Under the pieces are notes generated by a model. It saw only the letters and a list, made by a program, of their open reading frames with translations, searched no databases and was not told the DNA's origin. Both the position numbers and the translations under genes were made by a program. From an uncultured Erythrobacter sp. (GTDB lineage: Bacteria; Pseudomonadota; Alphaproteobacteria; Sphingomonadales; Sphingomonadaceae), in contig CANLPY010000001.1 in assembly GCA_947493165.1 (NCBI GenBank), forward strand, positions 2,096,566-2,160,565: a stretch of DNA of 64,000 nucleotides. Reading direction: 5' to 3'. The first letter of the stretch is position 1. The number at the start of each line of letters is the position of its first letter. Shown piece after piece: positions 9,435-17,862 of the stretch.

Positions 9435-10967
9435 ATGTCCAATAGACGCACCTTCGCGATTATTTCGCACCCAGATGCTGGTAAGACGACGCTGACGGAA
9501 AAGCTGCTGCTGCAAGGCGGCGCGATCCATCTGGCTGGGGAGGTAAAGGCGCGAGGACAGCAAAGGCGGGCGCGATCCGACTGGATGAAGATCGAGCAGC
9601 AGCGCGGCATCTCTGTCACTTCGTCGGTGATGACCTTTGAGAAGGAATACGAAGGCGAGACAATCACCTTCAACCTGCTCGATACACCGGGTCACGAGGA
9701 CTTTTCCGAAGACACTTATCGCACGCTCACCGCGGTCGACAGCGCCGTTATGGTGATCGACGCTGCGAAAGGGATTGAGCCGCAAACGCTCAAATTGTTT
9801 GAGGTCTGCCGCTTGCGTAGCGTGCCGATTATCACCTTCATCAACAAGGTTGACCGCGAAGGGCGCCCCGGCTTTGAGCTGATGGATGAGGTTGCTGATC
9901 AGCTTGCGCTGGATGTTTCGCCGCAGATGTGGCCGATTGGCATGGGCGGTCAGTTTGAAGGCATTCTCGATTTCGCCAGTGGCAAAGTCAGTCGTCCGGA
10001 AGGACCGTCAAAAGAGTTCCTCGGTACGCGCGAGGCTGACGCTCAGATACCAGAGGAATGGGCCGAAGAAATCGAACTTGCGAAGATCGGCTATCCCGAA
10101 TTTGATCTTGAGGCCTATCGCAATGGCGATCTCACCCCGGTCTATTTTGGGTCGGCACTCAAGAACTTCGGCGTCAGCGAGCTGATCGACGCGATCGCGA
10201 CCCATGCTCCCCCACCTCGCCCGCAGCCGGCAGGTGAAGGGCAAATTGCGCCTGATCACGGCGAAGTCACTGGGTTCATCTTCAAGGTTCAGGCGAACAT
10301 GGACCCAAACCACCGCGACCGGATCGCGTTTATGCGGCAGGTGTCCGGCACATTCAAACGCGGCATGAAGCTGACGCCTTCAGGGCTGGGTAAGCCCATC
10401 GCGATACATTCCCCGATTATGTTTTTCGCGCAAGACCGCGAGATCGCTGACACGGCTGAGGCGGGCGACATCATCGGCATTCCCAATCACGGGACTTTGC
10501 GTGTCGGCGATACCCTGTCGGAAAAGGACCAGCTGCGCTTCACTGGCTTACCCAATTTTGCTCCAGAAATTCTTCGCCGCGTCCAGCTCAAAGATCCGAC
10601 CAAAACCAAGCAGCTTAGAAAAGCGCTCGATGACCTTTCGGAAGAAGGTGTGATTCAAGTGTTTTATCCAGAACTTGGCGCGCAGCATATTGTCGGCGTA
10701 GTCGGGCAGCTCCAGCTCGAAGTGCTGATCTCGCGGCTGTCCGCAGAATATAAGGTTGAGGCTGCGCTGGAGGCGGCTCCATTCGCCACGGCCCGCTGGA
10801 TCAAAGGTGAAGGCCAAGCGCTTGCCGATTTTGAGAGCTTTAACAGGCCGAACCTTGCCAAGGATCGCGATGGCGATCTGGTCTTTATGGCCAAAAGTCC
10901 GTGGGACGTGAATTACCAGATGGAAAAGAACCCGGACCTGACTTTCTCGGCCACCAAAGAGCGTTAA
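9435..10967 (+). CDS. prfC: Peptide chain release factor 3 (GTPase)
   Basis: 510-residue translational GTPase that recycles RF1/RF2 from the ribosome. The P-loop SHPDAGKTTLTEKLLL is near residue 13, switch II DTPGHEDFSEDTY near 85, and NKVDREG near 138. Domain II and the RF3-specific C-terminal domain follow (ARWIKGEGQALADFESFN, ending in a region with SPWDVNYQMEKNPDL). The length is at the short end of the usual 520-530. It begins 21 bp after pheT on the same strand. Confidence 0.96.
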   Translation: MSNRRTFAIISHPDAGKTTLTEKLLLQGGAIHLAGEVKARGQQRRARSDWMKIEQQRGISVTSSVMTFEKEYEGETITFNLLDTPGHEDFSEDTYRTLTAVDSAVMVIDAAKGIEPQTLKLFEVCRLRSVPIITFINKVDREGRPGFELMDEVADQLALDVSPQMWPIGMGGQFEGILDFASGKVSRPEGPSKEFLGTREADAQIPEEWAEEIELAKIGYPEFDLEAYRNGDLTPVYFGSALKNFGVSELIDAIATHAPPPRPQPAGEGQIAPDHGEVTGFIFKVQANMDPNHRDRIAFMRQVSGTFKRGMKLTPSGLGKPIAIHSPIMFFAQDREIADTAEAGDIIGIPNHGTLRVGDTLSEKDQLRFTGLPNFAPEILRRVQLKDPTKTKQLRKALDDLSEEGVIQVFYPELGAQHIVGVVGQLQLEVLISRLSAEYKVEAALEAAPFATARWIKGEGQALADFESFNRPNLAKDRDGDLVFMAKSPWDVNYQMEKNPDLTFSATKER

Positions 10968-11017
10968 GCTCGTATCCGAGTGTTGCGATGCAGCAATGTT
11001 CGCGGCATGGGGTTGCC

Positions 11018-11899
11018 ATGACGATTTCAGGCCCAACTTCGCAGACCTTCATTTCTCAGCGCCTAAAGCTCAATTATTTCGATTGGGCGCAGACAGAGGC
11101 AGATCGCAAAAAGCCTCCACTGGTGCTTGTCCATGGTGGGCGCGATCACGCGCGCAGCTGGGATTGGACCGCTGAACAACTATGTGAAGACTACCATGTC
11201 GTTGCCATGGATCATCGGGGACACGGTGACAGTGATTGGGTGTCAGATGGAAACTATAATTCGAACGACATGGTCTATGACCTTGCGCAATTGATCCACC
11301 AATTGGGCCGCGGACCCGTTGCGATCGTTAGCCATTCGATGGGCGGCAATGTCGCGCTGCGCTATACCGGTATGTTTCCGGATATGGTAACGAAATTGGT
11401 CGCGATCGAAGGGTTGGGGCCTAGTCCTGAATGGAAAGAGAAACAGCGCGCGACACCCTATCCAGAGCGGATGGCAGAATGGATTGCGAAAAAGCGCAAG
11501 GCGGCCGGGCGCATCCCGCGCAAATATGAAAGTATCGAAACAGCCTTTGCTCGAATGATCGAAGAAAACTCATATCTGACTGAAGAGCAGGCCCGCCACC
11601 TCACGGTTCATGGCGTAAATCGCAACGAAGACGGCACATACAGCTGGAAGTTTGACCCGCACCTCAATGTTTGGGGCGTTGAAGATGTGGCGGATGAATT
11701 CATCGAGCAGACGTGGGCGGCCATCACTTGCCCGACATTGCTGCTCTATGGCGCGGACAGTTGGGCCTCCAATCCTGAGAAAGATGGCCGGCTTGAACAT
11801 TTCAACACCGCCCAGGTGATCGAATTTGAGCAGGCGGGACACTGGCTGCACCATGATCAGTTCGACAAATTCATGAGTGTATTGCGCGATTTTTTATGA
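11018..11899 (+). CDS. Alpha/beta-fold hydrolase
   Basis: 293-residue serine hydrolase of the alpha/beta fold. The oxyanion region LVHGGRDHARSWD, nucleophile elbow SHSMGG, acid region LLYGADSW and catalytic His in AGHWLHHDQ are in the expected order. Substrate cannot be told from sequence. Start ATG 11018 was chosen over an in-frame ATG at 10988; the frame upstream of that overlaps prfC. The stop overlaps the next gene (ATGA), so it appears to head a short operon with the GFA-like and PNPOx-like genes. Confidence 0.85.
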   Translation: MTISGPTSQTFISQRLKLNYFDWAQTEADRKKPPLVLVHGGRDHARSWDWTAEQLCEDYHVVAMDHRGHGDSDWVSDGNYNSNDMVYDLAQLIHQLGRGPVAIVSHSMGGNVALRYTGMFPDMVTKLVAIEGLGPSPEWKEKQRATPYPERMAEWIAKKRKAAGRIPRKYESIETAFARMIEENSYLTEEQARHLTVHGVNRNEDGTYSWKFDPHLNVWGVEDVADEFIEQTWAAITCPTLLLYGADSWASNPEKDGRLEHFNTAQVIEFEQAGHWLHHDQFDKFMSVLRDFL

Positions 11900-12261
11900 T
11901 GGGTGCGAGGCCGAAAGAGCGCCTCAAAGGCAATTGTCATTGCGGTACGGTGCAATTCTCGATCATGACTGATTTTCCCGAGCTAACAACCTGTGATTGC
12001 TCCATCTGCATTCGTAAGAATGCGCTTATGGTCAAAGTGCATGAGAGCGACTTCGAATTGCTTACGGGCGAGGCTTCGCTCAGCGAGTATCAATTCCATA
12101 CACATACCGCACGGCATTTTTTCTGCTCAACCTGCGGAATTTATCCCTTCCACCGCAAGCGGGTGACACCAGACTTTGTCGGCATAAACGTGTATTGCTT
12201 GGATGGGTTTGAGCCGGCGGGCATTCCTGTGCGCGCGACCGTAGGTAAGGAGATGGATTGA
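11896..12261 (+). CDS. GFA-family (CENP-V/Mss4-like fold) protein
   Basis: 121 residues with the zinc-binding cysteine pattern of the GFA family: CHCG near the N-terminus, CDCSIC near residues 33-38 and CSTCGIYPFH near residue 81. The founding member acts on glutathione and formaldehyde, but most relatives have no proven activity and none should be assumed. It overlaps the hydrolase stop by 4 bases, and its own stop shares a base with the next start. Confidence 0.85.
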   Translation: MMGARPKERLKGNCHCGTVQFSIMTDFPELTTCDCSICIRKNALMVKVHESDFELLTGEASLSEYQFHTHTARHFFCSTCGIYPFHRKRVTPDFVGINVYCLDGFEPAGIPVRATVGKEMD

Positions 12262-12818
12262 TGGCTGATTTCTTTGATGCGCTGAATGACAAGCATATCG
12301 CGATGATCGAAGCTCAACCAGTTTTCTTTGTCGCTACATCTGCTCCTATTGGGCGGATCAATCTGTCGCCTAAGGGATATGATGCCTTTCGGATCCTCGG
12401 GCCCAAGCGGGTCGCTTATCTCGACCTTGGTGGCTCGGGAAATGAGACACACGCGCATCTGGGCGCTGATGGCCGGATCACAGTGATGTTCTGCAATTTT
12501 CAGCAGCCCGCCAATATCCTACGCATCTATGGCCGCGGCGTGCCTATCCTGCCGCAGGATGATGAGTGGGAGAAGCTGGCTGAGAATTTCACCCTTCTGC
12601 CCGGCACGCGCCAGATATTCGTGATCCAGATTGAAAGTGTGCAGACCAGCTGCGGCTGGGGAGTGCCGCTGATGACGATGGAGGCCGAGCGCGAGACGCT
12701 GAAGAAAGCGCATCGCCAGTCAAATCCCGCTGAATGGGAGGCGAAGATGGCGACGCGCATATCCAGCATTGATGGCCTGCCGACCCGGCCTACGGATCGC
12801 TATATTGCGGGCGAATAA
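12261..12818 (+). CDS. Pyridoxamine 5'-phosphate oxidase-family (FMN-binding split barrel) protein
   Basis: 185 residues. The N-terminal two-thirds resemble a flavin-binding split barrel (FFVATSAPIGRINLSPKGYD, then RVAYLDLGGSGNETHAHL and ITVMFCNFQQPANILRIYGRG). Relatives are mostly uncharacterised and are not the PdxH enzyme itself. Start ATG 12261 overlaps the preceding stop (TGATG). Third gene of the 11.0-12.8 kb run. Activity unknown. Confidence 0.85.
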   Translation: MADFFDALNDKHIAMIEAQPVFFVATSAPIGRINLSPKGYDAFRILGPKRVAYLDLGGSGNETHAHLGADGRITVMFCNFQQPANILRIYGRGVPILPQDDEWEKLAENFTLLPGTRQIFVIQIESVQTSCGWGVPLMTMEAERETLKKAHRQSNPAEWEAKMATRISSIDGLPTRPTDRYIAGE

Positions 12819-12830
12819 GGGGGTGAGTCG

Positions 12831-13538
12831 GTGGAGCTGACCTTCGCCACTTATAACATTCACAAAGCCGTGGGCTTGGATCGGCGGCGCGATCCAGATC
12901 GCATCATGGCGGTTCTGCGCGAAGTGGATGCCGATGTAATTGCTCTTCAAGAAGCTGATATGCGTTTTGGTGATAGAGCCAGCGTAATCCCGCGAGCGAT
13001 CTTGGATGATAGTCCATGGGATGATGTGCGCGTAGCTAAGCGTGCGCGGAGTATTGGCTGGCATGGCAACGCGCTTTTGCTGCGCAGAACTATAAGAAGT
13101 ACGGAGGCAGGCGCGCTTGATCTGCCCATGCTTGAGCCACGCGGCGCGGTGTTCGCGTTGCTGGAGGTGGACGGTGCGCGTTTTCAAGTTGCGGGTGCGC
13201 ATCTCGACATTTCAGGTCTGCGCCGCGGCGATCAGGTCCGTGCCATTCAGCGCTCGCTCGATAACGCAGAAGCTGGCCTGCCGCGCGTTGTCATGGGAGA
13301 CTTCAACCATTGGGGTAGGCAAAACGGCGCCATGCGGGCGTTTGGAAAGGGTTGGACTATCACCGCCCCAGGGCGCTCATTCCCCGCGCGTCGACCAGTG
13401 GCGAGGCTCGATCGGATTGTCTCTTCAAACGATTGGGACGTTTTGGAGGCGGGTGTGCACCACAGCGCGCTTGCTGCGCAGGCATCGGACCACTTGCCAG
13501 TATGGGCGCGCCTTCGACTGCCTAAAAAATGGCAATAG
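12831..13538 (+). CDS. Endonuclease/exonuclease/phosphatase-family protein, 3' end rewritten by a transposon
   Basis: 235 residues of the EEP fold: N-terminal TYNIHKAVGLDRRRDPDRI, catalytic VIALQEAD, MGDFNHWG and the closing SDHLPVWA. Function could be nuclease or lipid phosphodiesterase. It starts with GTG behind a GGGGG-rich ribosome site, 12 bp after the PNPOx-like gene. The last two codons (Trp, Gln) and the stop TAG come from the left end of the IS1595 element. Joining the flanks without the element restores CCT AAA AAA TAA, so the ancestral protein ended two residues earlier and the insertion is essentially harmless to it. Confidence 0.88.
   Translation: MELTFATYNIHKAVGLDRRRDPDRIMAVLREVDADVIALQEADMRFGDRASVIPRAILDDSPWDDVRVAKRARSIGWHGNALLLRRTIRSTEAGALDLPMLEPRGAVFALLEVDGARFQVAGAHLDISGLRRGDQVRAIQRSLDNAEAGLPRVVMGDFNHWGRQNGAMRAFGKGWTITAPGRSFPARRPVARLDRIVSSNDWDVLEAGVHHSALAAQASDHLPVWARLRLPKKWQ
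13523..13530. repeat. Left target-site duplication
   Basis: TAAAAAAT, immediately outside the left inverted repeat and identical to 16006-16013. Eight bases is the size expected for IS1595-family insertion. Confidence 0.92.
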
Positions 13539-13557
13539 TATACTTGACACAGCAGGG
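13531..13557 (+). repeat. Left terminal inverted repeat of the IS1595 element
   Basis: Begins GGCAATAGTATACTTGACAC and matches the reverse complement of 15979-16005 at 23 of 27 positions. It supplies the final codons and stop of the upstream EEP gene. Confidence 0.9.
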
Positions 13558-13591
13558 TTCGGGGTTTTGATTCGTGAATTCTGATTTAGCC

Positions 13592-14356
13592 CTACCTGAA
13601 GGTTTCGCAGAACGCCTCGATTGTCTCGCTGGCCACTTTGCTAAAATTGAGAAGCGTTGGGATGAGAGACTCGTTCTCGACAAGCTCGTGAGCGCCGAGG
13701 ATTATTTCAATTGCGGCGTCACCTTCGTGGCTCACATTAGGCCTGTTGGGTCCTCCAACGGCAATTGCGCCCTTTATGTCGCCATCACTTTGGACCGAGC
13801 CAATAGAGATGTTCTCGTTGATCTGGACGTTTTTGAGGATTGTTCTTCTAGTTTGAATAATCAGCCTGTTGTGCTTGTTCCAGTTGCAGAGTTCATTGAG
13901 CGCAATCAACGGGCGATTTCCACCGGCGGCAAAGTCTCGATGCGATTTTATCGTGTCGATGATCAGAGGCTTCGCCTTACTGAGGGTCCCACCTATCGGA
14001 GCCTTGTCGATCATAGATACGAGGCCCTTCCTGTTATCAGCGATGGGGAGAGTTTTCTTTTCGCTTGTGTTAACCCCTTCGGCAGAGCGGACCAGGCCCA
14101 TCCAGCAGTAGTCAAGGGAGGCCCTAAGATTGGAAACAATGTCGCCTGCCAAGAGGAAGAATTCAGCGGGCAATCCTTTTTCAGAGTTTCCGACGCTGAG
14201 CGTGTATGCTTCGCCCTCTCCTTGCAGCTTCATAGATGCGCGCTTTGGAGCCGAGTTGATTTCTTGAGTGATTGCGGTTTTGAGATTGTTGATCAGTTCA
14301 TTGGACCATTCGACCTTTAGTTTTGCGTGCTCGAAAGATATTTGAGGCTCATTCAT
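13592..14356 (-). CDS. Hypothetical protein, transposon passenger
   Basis: 254 residues starting MNEPQISFEH. No catalytic motif or membrane segment is visible. The middle contains NLRASLDYCWMGLV, a pattern I associate with a widespread uncharacterised bacterial family, which supports this strand over the 248-residue frame on the plus strand. The open frame extends upstream to 14464, but the ATG at 14356 marks where conserved-looking sequence begins. No good ribosome site is seen. It lies wholly inside the IS1595 element, and its start codon overlaps the divergent 42-residue ORF. Role unknown. Confidence 0.65.
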   Translation of the reverse strand: MNEPQISFEHAKLKVEWSNELINNLKTAITQEINSAPKRASMKLQGEGEAYTLSVGNSEKGLPAEFFLLAGDIVSNLRASLDYCWMGLVRSAEGVNTSEKKTLPIADNRKGLVSMIDKAPIGGTLSKAKPLIIDTIKSHRDFAAGGNRPLIALNELCNWNKHNRLIIQTRRTILKNVQINENISIGSVQSDGDIKGAIAVGGPNRPNVSHEGDAAIEIILGAHELVENESLIPTLLNFSKVASETIEAFCETFR

Positions 14357-14483
14357 GAGTGACACCATTAAAAAAGAAGACGAAGTGCTCAAGCGGATGC
14401 TGCGGACGCCGCCTAAGCCGCATGAAAAGAAAAGTGGGGCGGACCCGAAGACCCGCCCCGACAACGTTAAGCCGCGGGCCTAA
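14355..14483 (+). CDS. Small hypothetical protein (42 aa), transposon passenger
   Basis: Short highly charged ORF, opening MSDTIKKEDEVLKRMLRTPP and ending in a Lys/Pro/Asp-rich tail. The KRMLxTPPKPH pattern recurs in small alphaproteobacterial proteins I have seen annotated as hypothetical. The ribosome site GAGG lies 7 bases before ATG. Its start codon shares two bases with the start of the divergent 254-residue gene, and its 3' end overlaps the HTH-like gene by 17 bp. Function unknown. Confidence 0.5.
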   Translation: MSDTIKKEDEVLKRMLRTPPKPHEKKSGADPKTRPDNVKPRA

Positions 14484-14658
14484 TGCCTGTTATATGACTG
14501 CCGCGCAGGCCAGTGTTAACTTCAGAAACGCGCCCGGGATTTAGCCCGAGGTCTGCCGCAATATCATGCTGGAGATCGCCTAGTTGCAGGCGACCCCAAA
14601 TAATGCGGATAGTTTCGTCAGTCAGTTTAGCGCGAAAGCGCCCGTTGCGATGTGCCAT
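14467..14658 (-). CDS. Small helix-turn-helix-like protein (63 aa), transposon passenger
   Basis: 63 residues starting MAHRNGRFRAKLTDE. The segment LGDLQHDIAADLGLNPGRVSEVNTG reads as a compact helix-turn-helix (first helix around HDIAADLG, recognition helix around PGRVSEVNTG). It lies between the transposase and the other passengers on the same strand as the transposase. It could regulate the element, but this is inferred only from the fold and position. Confidence 0.6.
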   Translation of the reverse strand: MAHRNGRFRAKLTDETIRIIWGRLQLGDLQHDIAADLGLNPGRVSEVNTGLRGSHITGIRPAA

Positions 14659-14980
14659 GCTATATCACCTTTGGGTTGGCACGATCTAAGAGCTTGACTG
14701 GAGACTCCGGGTTGACGTACTCGTCAAAAATCAGGTTTCACCAGCCTCGCGCTCTTAGAACAGTTTTTGCGAGGCTATCCTGATCGGAAAGCCCAGCGTC
14801 CTACCGCTGGGCTTTCGTCATTTCAGGACAATCGTTTGTTAGTTTGAGGAAGCAGTCTTCGAGAGTCGAGGGCGAACGGCTGATTCATACGGGGATAAAC
14901 CGTGCAAAATGCGAGTCGAGCCGTTTTAACGCGTCAAACGTTTCCGTTTCTCGCCAATAAAACGACGAGGTTTGAATGGA
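14659..14980. other. Non-coding stretch inside the IS1595 element
   Basis: 322 bp without a supported gene. It holds nested inverted repeats: CTAAGAGC/GCTCTTAG (near 14688 and 14750), CCTCGC/GCGAGG around 14745-14775, and the strong hairpin listed separately. Probably the 3' region of the transposase transcript and the upstream region of the HTH-like gene. Confidence 0.5.
14788..14815. terminator. Strong hairpin, terminator-like, inside the transposon
   Basis: Perfect 11-bp stem AAAGCCCAGCG/CGCTGGGCTTT with a 6-base loop (TCCTAC). The terminal TTT/AAA makes it plausible as a weak bidirectional terminator. It lies 166 bp downstream of the transposase stop and 130 bp upstream of the HTH-like gene start on the minus strand. 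Confidence 0.6.
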
Positions 14981-15958
14981 TCAGGCTGGGATTGTGCTAG
15001 TCCGCCGATAGGTAAGACGCTTGCCAGCGATGCCTTTTAGTGCCTCATTGGAGCGTTCAAAGTCGTTTAGCTTGCGAGTATTGTAGCGGAAGTCGAATTC
15101 AGTGACGTAACGCTTGAGGTGTTGCTCGCTGACATGGTGGTAAACGCCAGTGATACCGCGCTTGAGGATGGAGAAGAAATTTTCAACGGTGTTGGAGTGG
15201 AACACGCCATCGCGGCCATATTCGCCGCGAGAGTGAGAAACCACACCGTGGCCGACATATTCCCTGCCGACTGTTTTGTAGGCTTGGAGTTCATCAGTCA
15301 TGAGCCAGCTCCCGCGATCCACGTTGGTAACCAGAACCTCGCGCAGAGTGTTGGCGTTGACCTTGGCAACATGGAATGAACGCACCTTACCGTCGCGCTC
15401 AACCAGTGAGACGACAGGTTGTTTGTCACGAAAGGGGCTGCTTTTCTTGTCGCCGAAGCGCTTGCTTGCATGGCGGTTGGTGACTTTGCCGCCAACATAG
15501 GTTTCATCGGCTTCCACAGTCTTGCCGTAGCCGCCAATCGGACCGCCATCAGTATCGGTCATAGCTTCGCGAATGCGGTGCATCATAAACCAAGCGGTCT
15601 TGTAAGTGACGCCGAGCATACGTGCCATCTGATGGCCGCTGATGCCTTTCTTAGAGGCGCAAAGCATATGTGTGGCGAGCAGCCACTTATTGAGAGGAAC
15701 TTTTGAGCGTTCAAACACTGTGCCGACAGTGACGGTGTATTGCTTGCGGCAATTGTTGCACTGGATCACGCCTTTGCGGGTTGTCCCGCCGGGGTGGGCT
15801 TTAGTCGGCTTACGCTTTTGCGGTGGAAGCCGTTTCGCATCGCCCGACTGACAATGTGGGCACACAGGACCATCCGCCCAATGAATGGATTCTAGGTGCT
15901 CACGTGCTGCGTCTTCGCTTTGAAAGCGGGGTGCAAAAATATCGACTGCGTTTTCCAT
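14981..15958 (-). CDS. IS1595-family (ISXO2-like) transposase
   Basis: 325 residues. The N-terminal zinc ribbon (CPHC near residue 33, CNNC near residue 73) is followed by the family signature FERSKVPLNKW. The DDE-type catalytic core includes VEADETYVGGK (first Asp, near residue 150), SWLMTDELQAY (second Asp) and FHSNTVENFFSILKRG (final catalytic region). The length is normal and the frame intact, so the element may be active. The start ATG at 15958 lies only a few bases from a -10-like TATCCA, implying a leaderless or nearly leaderless message. Confidence 0.95.
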   Translation of the reverse strand: MENAVDIFAPRFQSEDAAREHLESIHWADGPVCPHCQSGDAKRLPPQKRKPTKAHPGGTTRKGVIQCNNCRKQYTVTVGTVFERSKVPLNKWLLATHMLCASKKGISGHQMARMLGVTYKTAWFMMHRIREAMTDTDGGPIGGYGKTVEADETYVGGKVTNRHASKRFGDKKSSPFRDKQPVVSLVERDGKVRSFHVAKVNANTLREVLVTNVDRGSWLMTDELQAYKTVGREYVGHGVVSHSRGEYGRDGVFHSNTVENFFSILKRGITGVYHHVSEQHLKRYVTEFDFRYNTRKLNDFERSNEALKGIAGKRLTYRRTSTIPA

Positions 15959-15964
15959 GGTTTA

Positions 15965-15992
15965 TGGATAGCACACACCCTTGCTTTGCCAA
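15965..15992 (-). promoter_or_regulatory. Predicted transposase promoter inside the right inverted repeat
   Basis: On the minus strand, TTGGCA (15987-15992), 16-bp spacer, TATCCA (15965-15970). Transcription would start about at the A of the transposase ATG (15958). Motif match only. Confidence 0.45.
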
Positions 15993-16005
15993 GTATACAA
16001 TTGCC
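15979..16005 (-). repeat. Right terminal inverted repeat of the IS1595 element
   Basis: Read inward on the minus strand it begins GGCAATTGTATACTTGGCAA. It also contains the -35-like TTGGCA of the predicted transposase promoter. Confidence 0.9.
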
Positions 16006-16013
16006 TAAAAAAT
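16006..16013. repeat. Right target-site duplication
   Basis: TAAAAAAT, immediately outside the right inverted repeat. Its final T plus the following AA form the ancestral stop codon of the EEP gene. Confidence 0.92.
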
Positions 16014-16062
16014 AAACAATAGATTAAAAGTTAGGCAGAGATTTTCCGCAACTGCGAGATGA

Positions 16063-16500
<438 letters not shown>

Positions 16501-16515
16501 CGGGGGACAAAGACA

Positions 16516-17853
16516 ATGAAAAACACTCTTTTGAAATGTGCCGCGCTCGGCGCAACAGGCTTGTTAGCCGCGCAGCCTGCATTTGCAGCGCCAGCGGCAG
16601 AGGCTGCCGCCGCGGTACCCAAGGCTGGCAACAACGCCTGGATGATGACCTCAACGGTCCTCGTCCTGCTCATGATCCTTCCGGGTCTTGCGCTGTTTTA
16701 TGGCGGTTTGACCCGCTCAAAGAACATGCTTTCGACCATGACCCAGATTGGCGCTACGGCTGCTCTGGCGATGCTCGTGTGGGTGATGTGGGGCTTCTCA
16801 CTCGCCTTTGGCTCAACCCCAATCGAAGGGTTCCTGGGCCAGTTCATCAGTGGGGGTAGTTACTTCCTCGCCGGTATGAGCGCGGAAACGACAGCGGCAA
16901 CCTTCACTGACGAAGTGATCAGTGAATATGTCTTTGTCAGTTTCCAAATGACCTTCGCAGCAATCACCGCTGCGCTGATCCTAGGTGCGACGGCTGAACG
17001 GATGAAGTTCAATGCCGTCATGATGTTCGTGCCGATTTGGTTGACCATCGTATACTTCCCAATCGCGCACATGGTGTGGGCTGGCGACGGACTGCTGTTT
17101 GAAGCTGGCGCGCTGGATTTTGCGGGCGGCACCGTGGTGCACATTAACGCCGGTGTCTCTGGCCTCGTCCTAGCGTACCTCTTGGGCAAACGCCGCGGCT
17201 ATCCGCAAGAGCCTATGCCACCGCACTCGCTTACCATGACCATGATCGGCACAGGCCTGCTGTGGGTTGGCTGGTTCGGTTTCAACGCTGGCTCTGCCCT
17301 CGAAGCAGACGGCTTTGCTGGTCTTGCGATGATCAACACCTTCGTTGCGACCGCAGCTGGTGCGCTGACCTGGATGGTGATCGAACGCATGGCCGGGCAC
17401 AAAGGCTCAGCTCTGGGCTTCTGTTCAGGCGTCATCGCTGGTCTTGTGGCAGTCACCCCTGCAGCGGGTAACAGCGGGCCATTCGGCGCTATACTGCTTG
17501 GCATCCTCTCATCTGTTGTCTGCTACTTCTTCGTGGCGAAGGTGAAGGCCAAGTTCGGCTATGACGACTCGCTCGATGCATTTGGCATTCACGGCATTGG
17601 CGGCATCGTCGGGGCGATCGGTACCGGCATTGTCTATCAGCCATTCCTTGGCGGCCCTGGCGACGGTTCAACTGGCCTTGGCGCTCAGCTCTGGATCCAA
17701 ACCGAAGGCGTGCTTGTGACGATCGCTTGGGCCGGTATCGGCACCCTGATCGCTGCCTACGTCGTCAAGATGGTTATCGGCCTTCGGGTTGACGAAGAAA
17801 CCGAAGTCGACGGGCTCGATATCTCTGAACACGGAGAACGTGCCTACAATTGA
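16516..17853 (+). CDS. amtB: Ammonium transporter
   Basis: 445-residue inner-membrane ammonium channel. An N-terminal signal peptide (hydrophobic to about residue 24, ending AFA) precedes a TM core of about 11 helices. Pore landmarks are visible: VVHINAGVSG (first pore His), WFGFNAGSAL, and DAFGIHGIGGIVG (second pore His). It is the second gene of the glnK-amtB operon, expected to be induced under nitrogen limitation from the sigma-54 promoter. A stem-loop follows the stop. Confidence 0.97.
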   Translation: MKNTLLKCAALGATGLLAAQPAFAAPAAEAAAAVPKAGNNAWMMTSTVLVLLMILPGLALFYGGLTRSKNMLSTMTQIGATAALAMLVWVMWGFSLAFGSTPIEGFLGQFISGGSYFLAGMSAETTAATFTDEVISEYVFVSFQMTFAAITAALILGATAERMKFNAVMMFVPIWLTIVYFPIAHMVWAGDGLLFEAGALDFAGGTVVHINAGVSGLVLAYLLGKRRGYPQEPMPPHSLTMTMIGTGLLWVGWFGFNAGSALEADGFAGLAMINTFVATAAGALTWMVIERMAGHKGSALGFCSGVIAGLVAVTPAAGNSGPFGAILLGILSSVVCYFFVAKVKAKFGYDDSLDAFGIHGIGGIVGAIGTGIVYQPFLGGPGDGSTGLGAQLWIQTEGVLVTIAWAGIGTLIAAYVVKMVIGLRVDEETEVDGLDISEHGERAYN

Positions 17854-17862
17854 TTACCCAGA

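Larger units (their letters stand above)
13531..16005. mobile_element. Complete IS1595-family transposon with passenger genes
   Basis: A 2,475-bp element bounded by inverted ends of about 27 bp (23 of 27 identical; both begin GGCAAT and share GTATACTTG) and flanked by a perfect 8-bp direct repeat TAAAAAAT. It carries an ISXO2-like/IS1595 transposase on the minus strand near the right end, plus three other reading frames: a 254-residue protein of unknown function, a 42-residue ORF and a 63-residue HTH-like protein. IS1595-family elements are known to make 8-bp duplications and to carry passengers. The intact ends, intact transposase and perfect duplications suggest a fairly recent insertion. 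Confidence 0.92.

Noticed and set aside
13574-14320. 248-codon plus-strand frame inside the transposon
   Set aside because: Composition is atypical and no motif is visible; the minus frame contains a recognisable family-like segment. Only one can be the main gene, though this choice is less certain than others.
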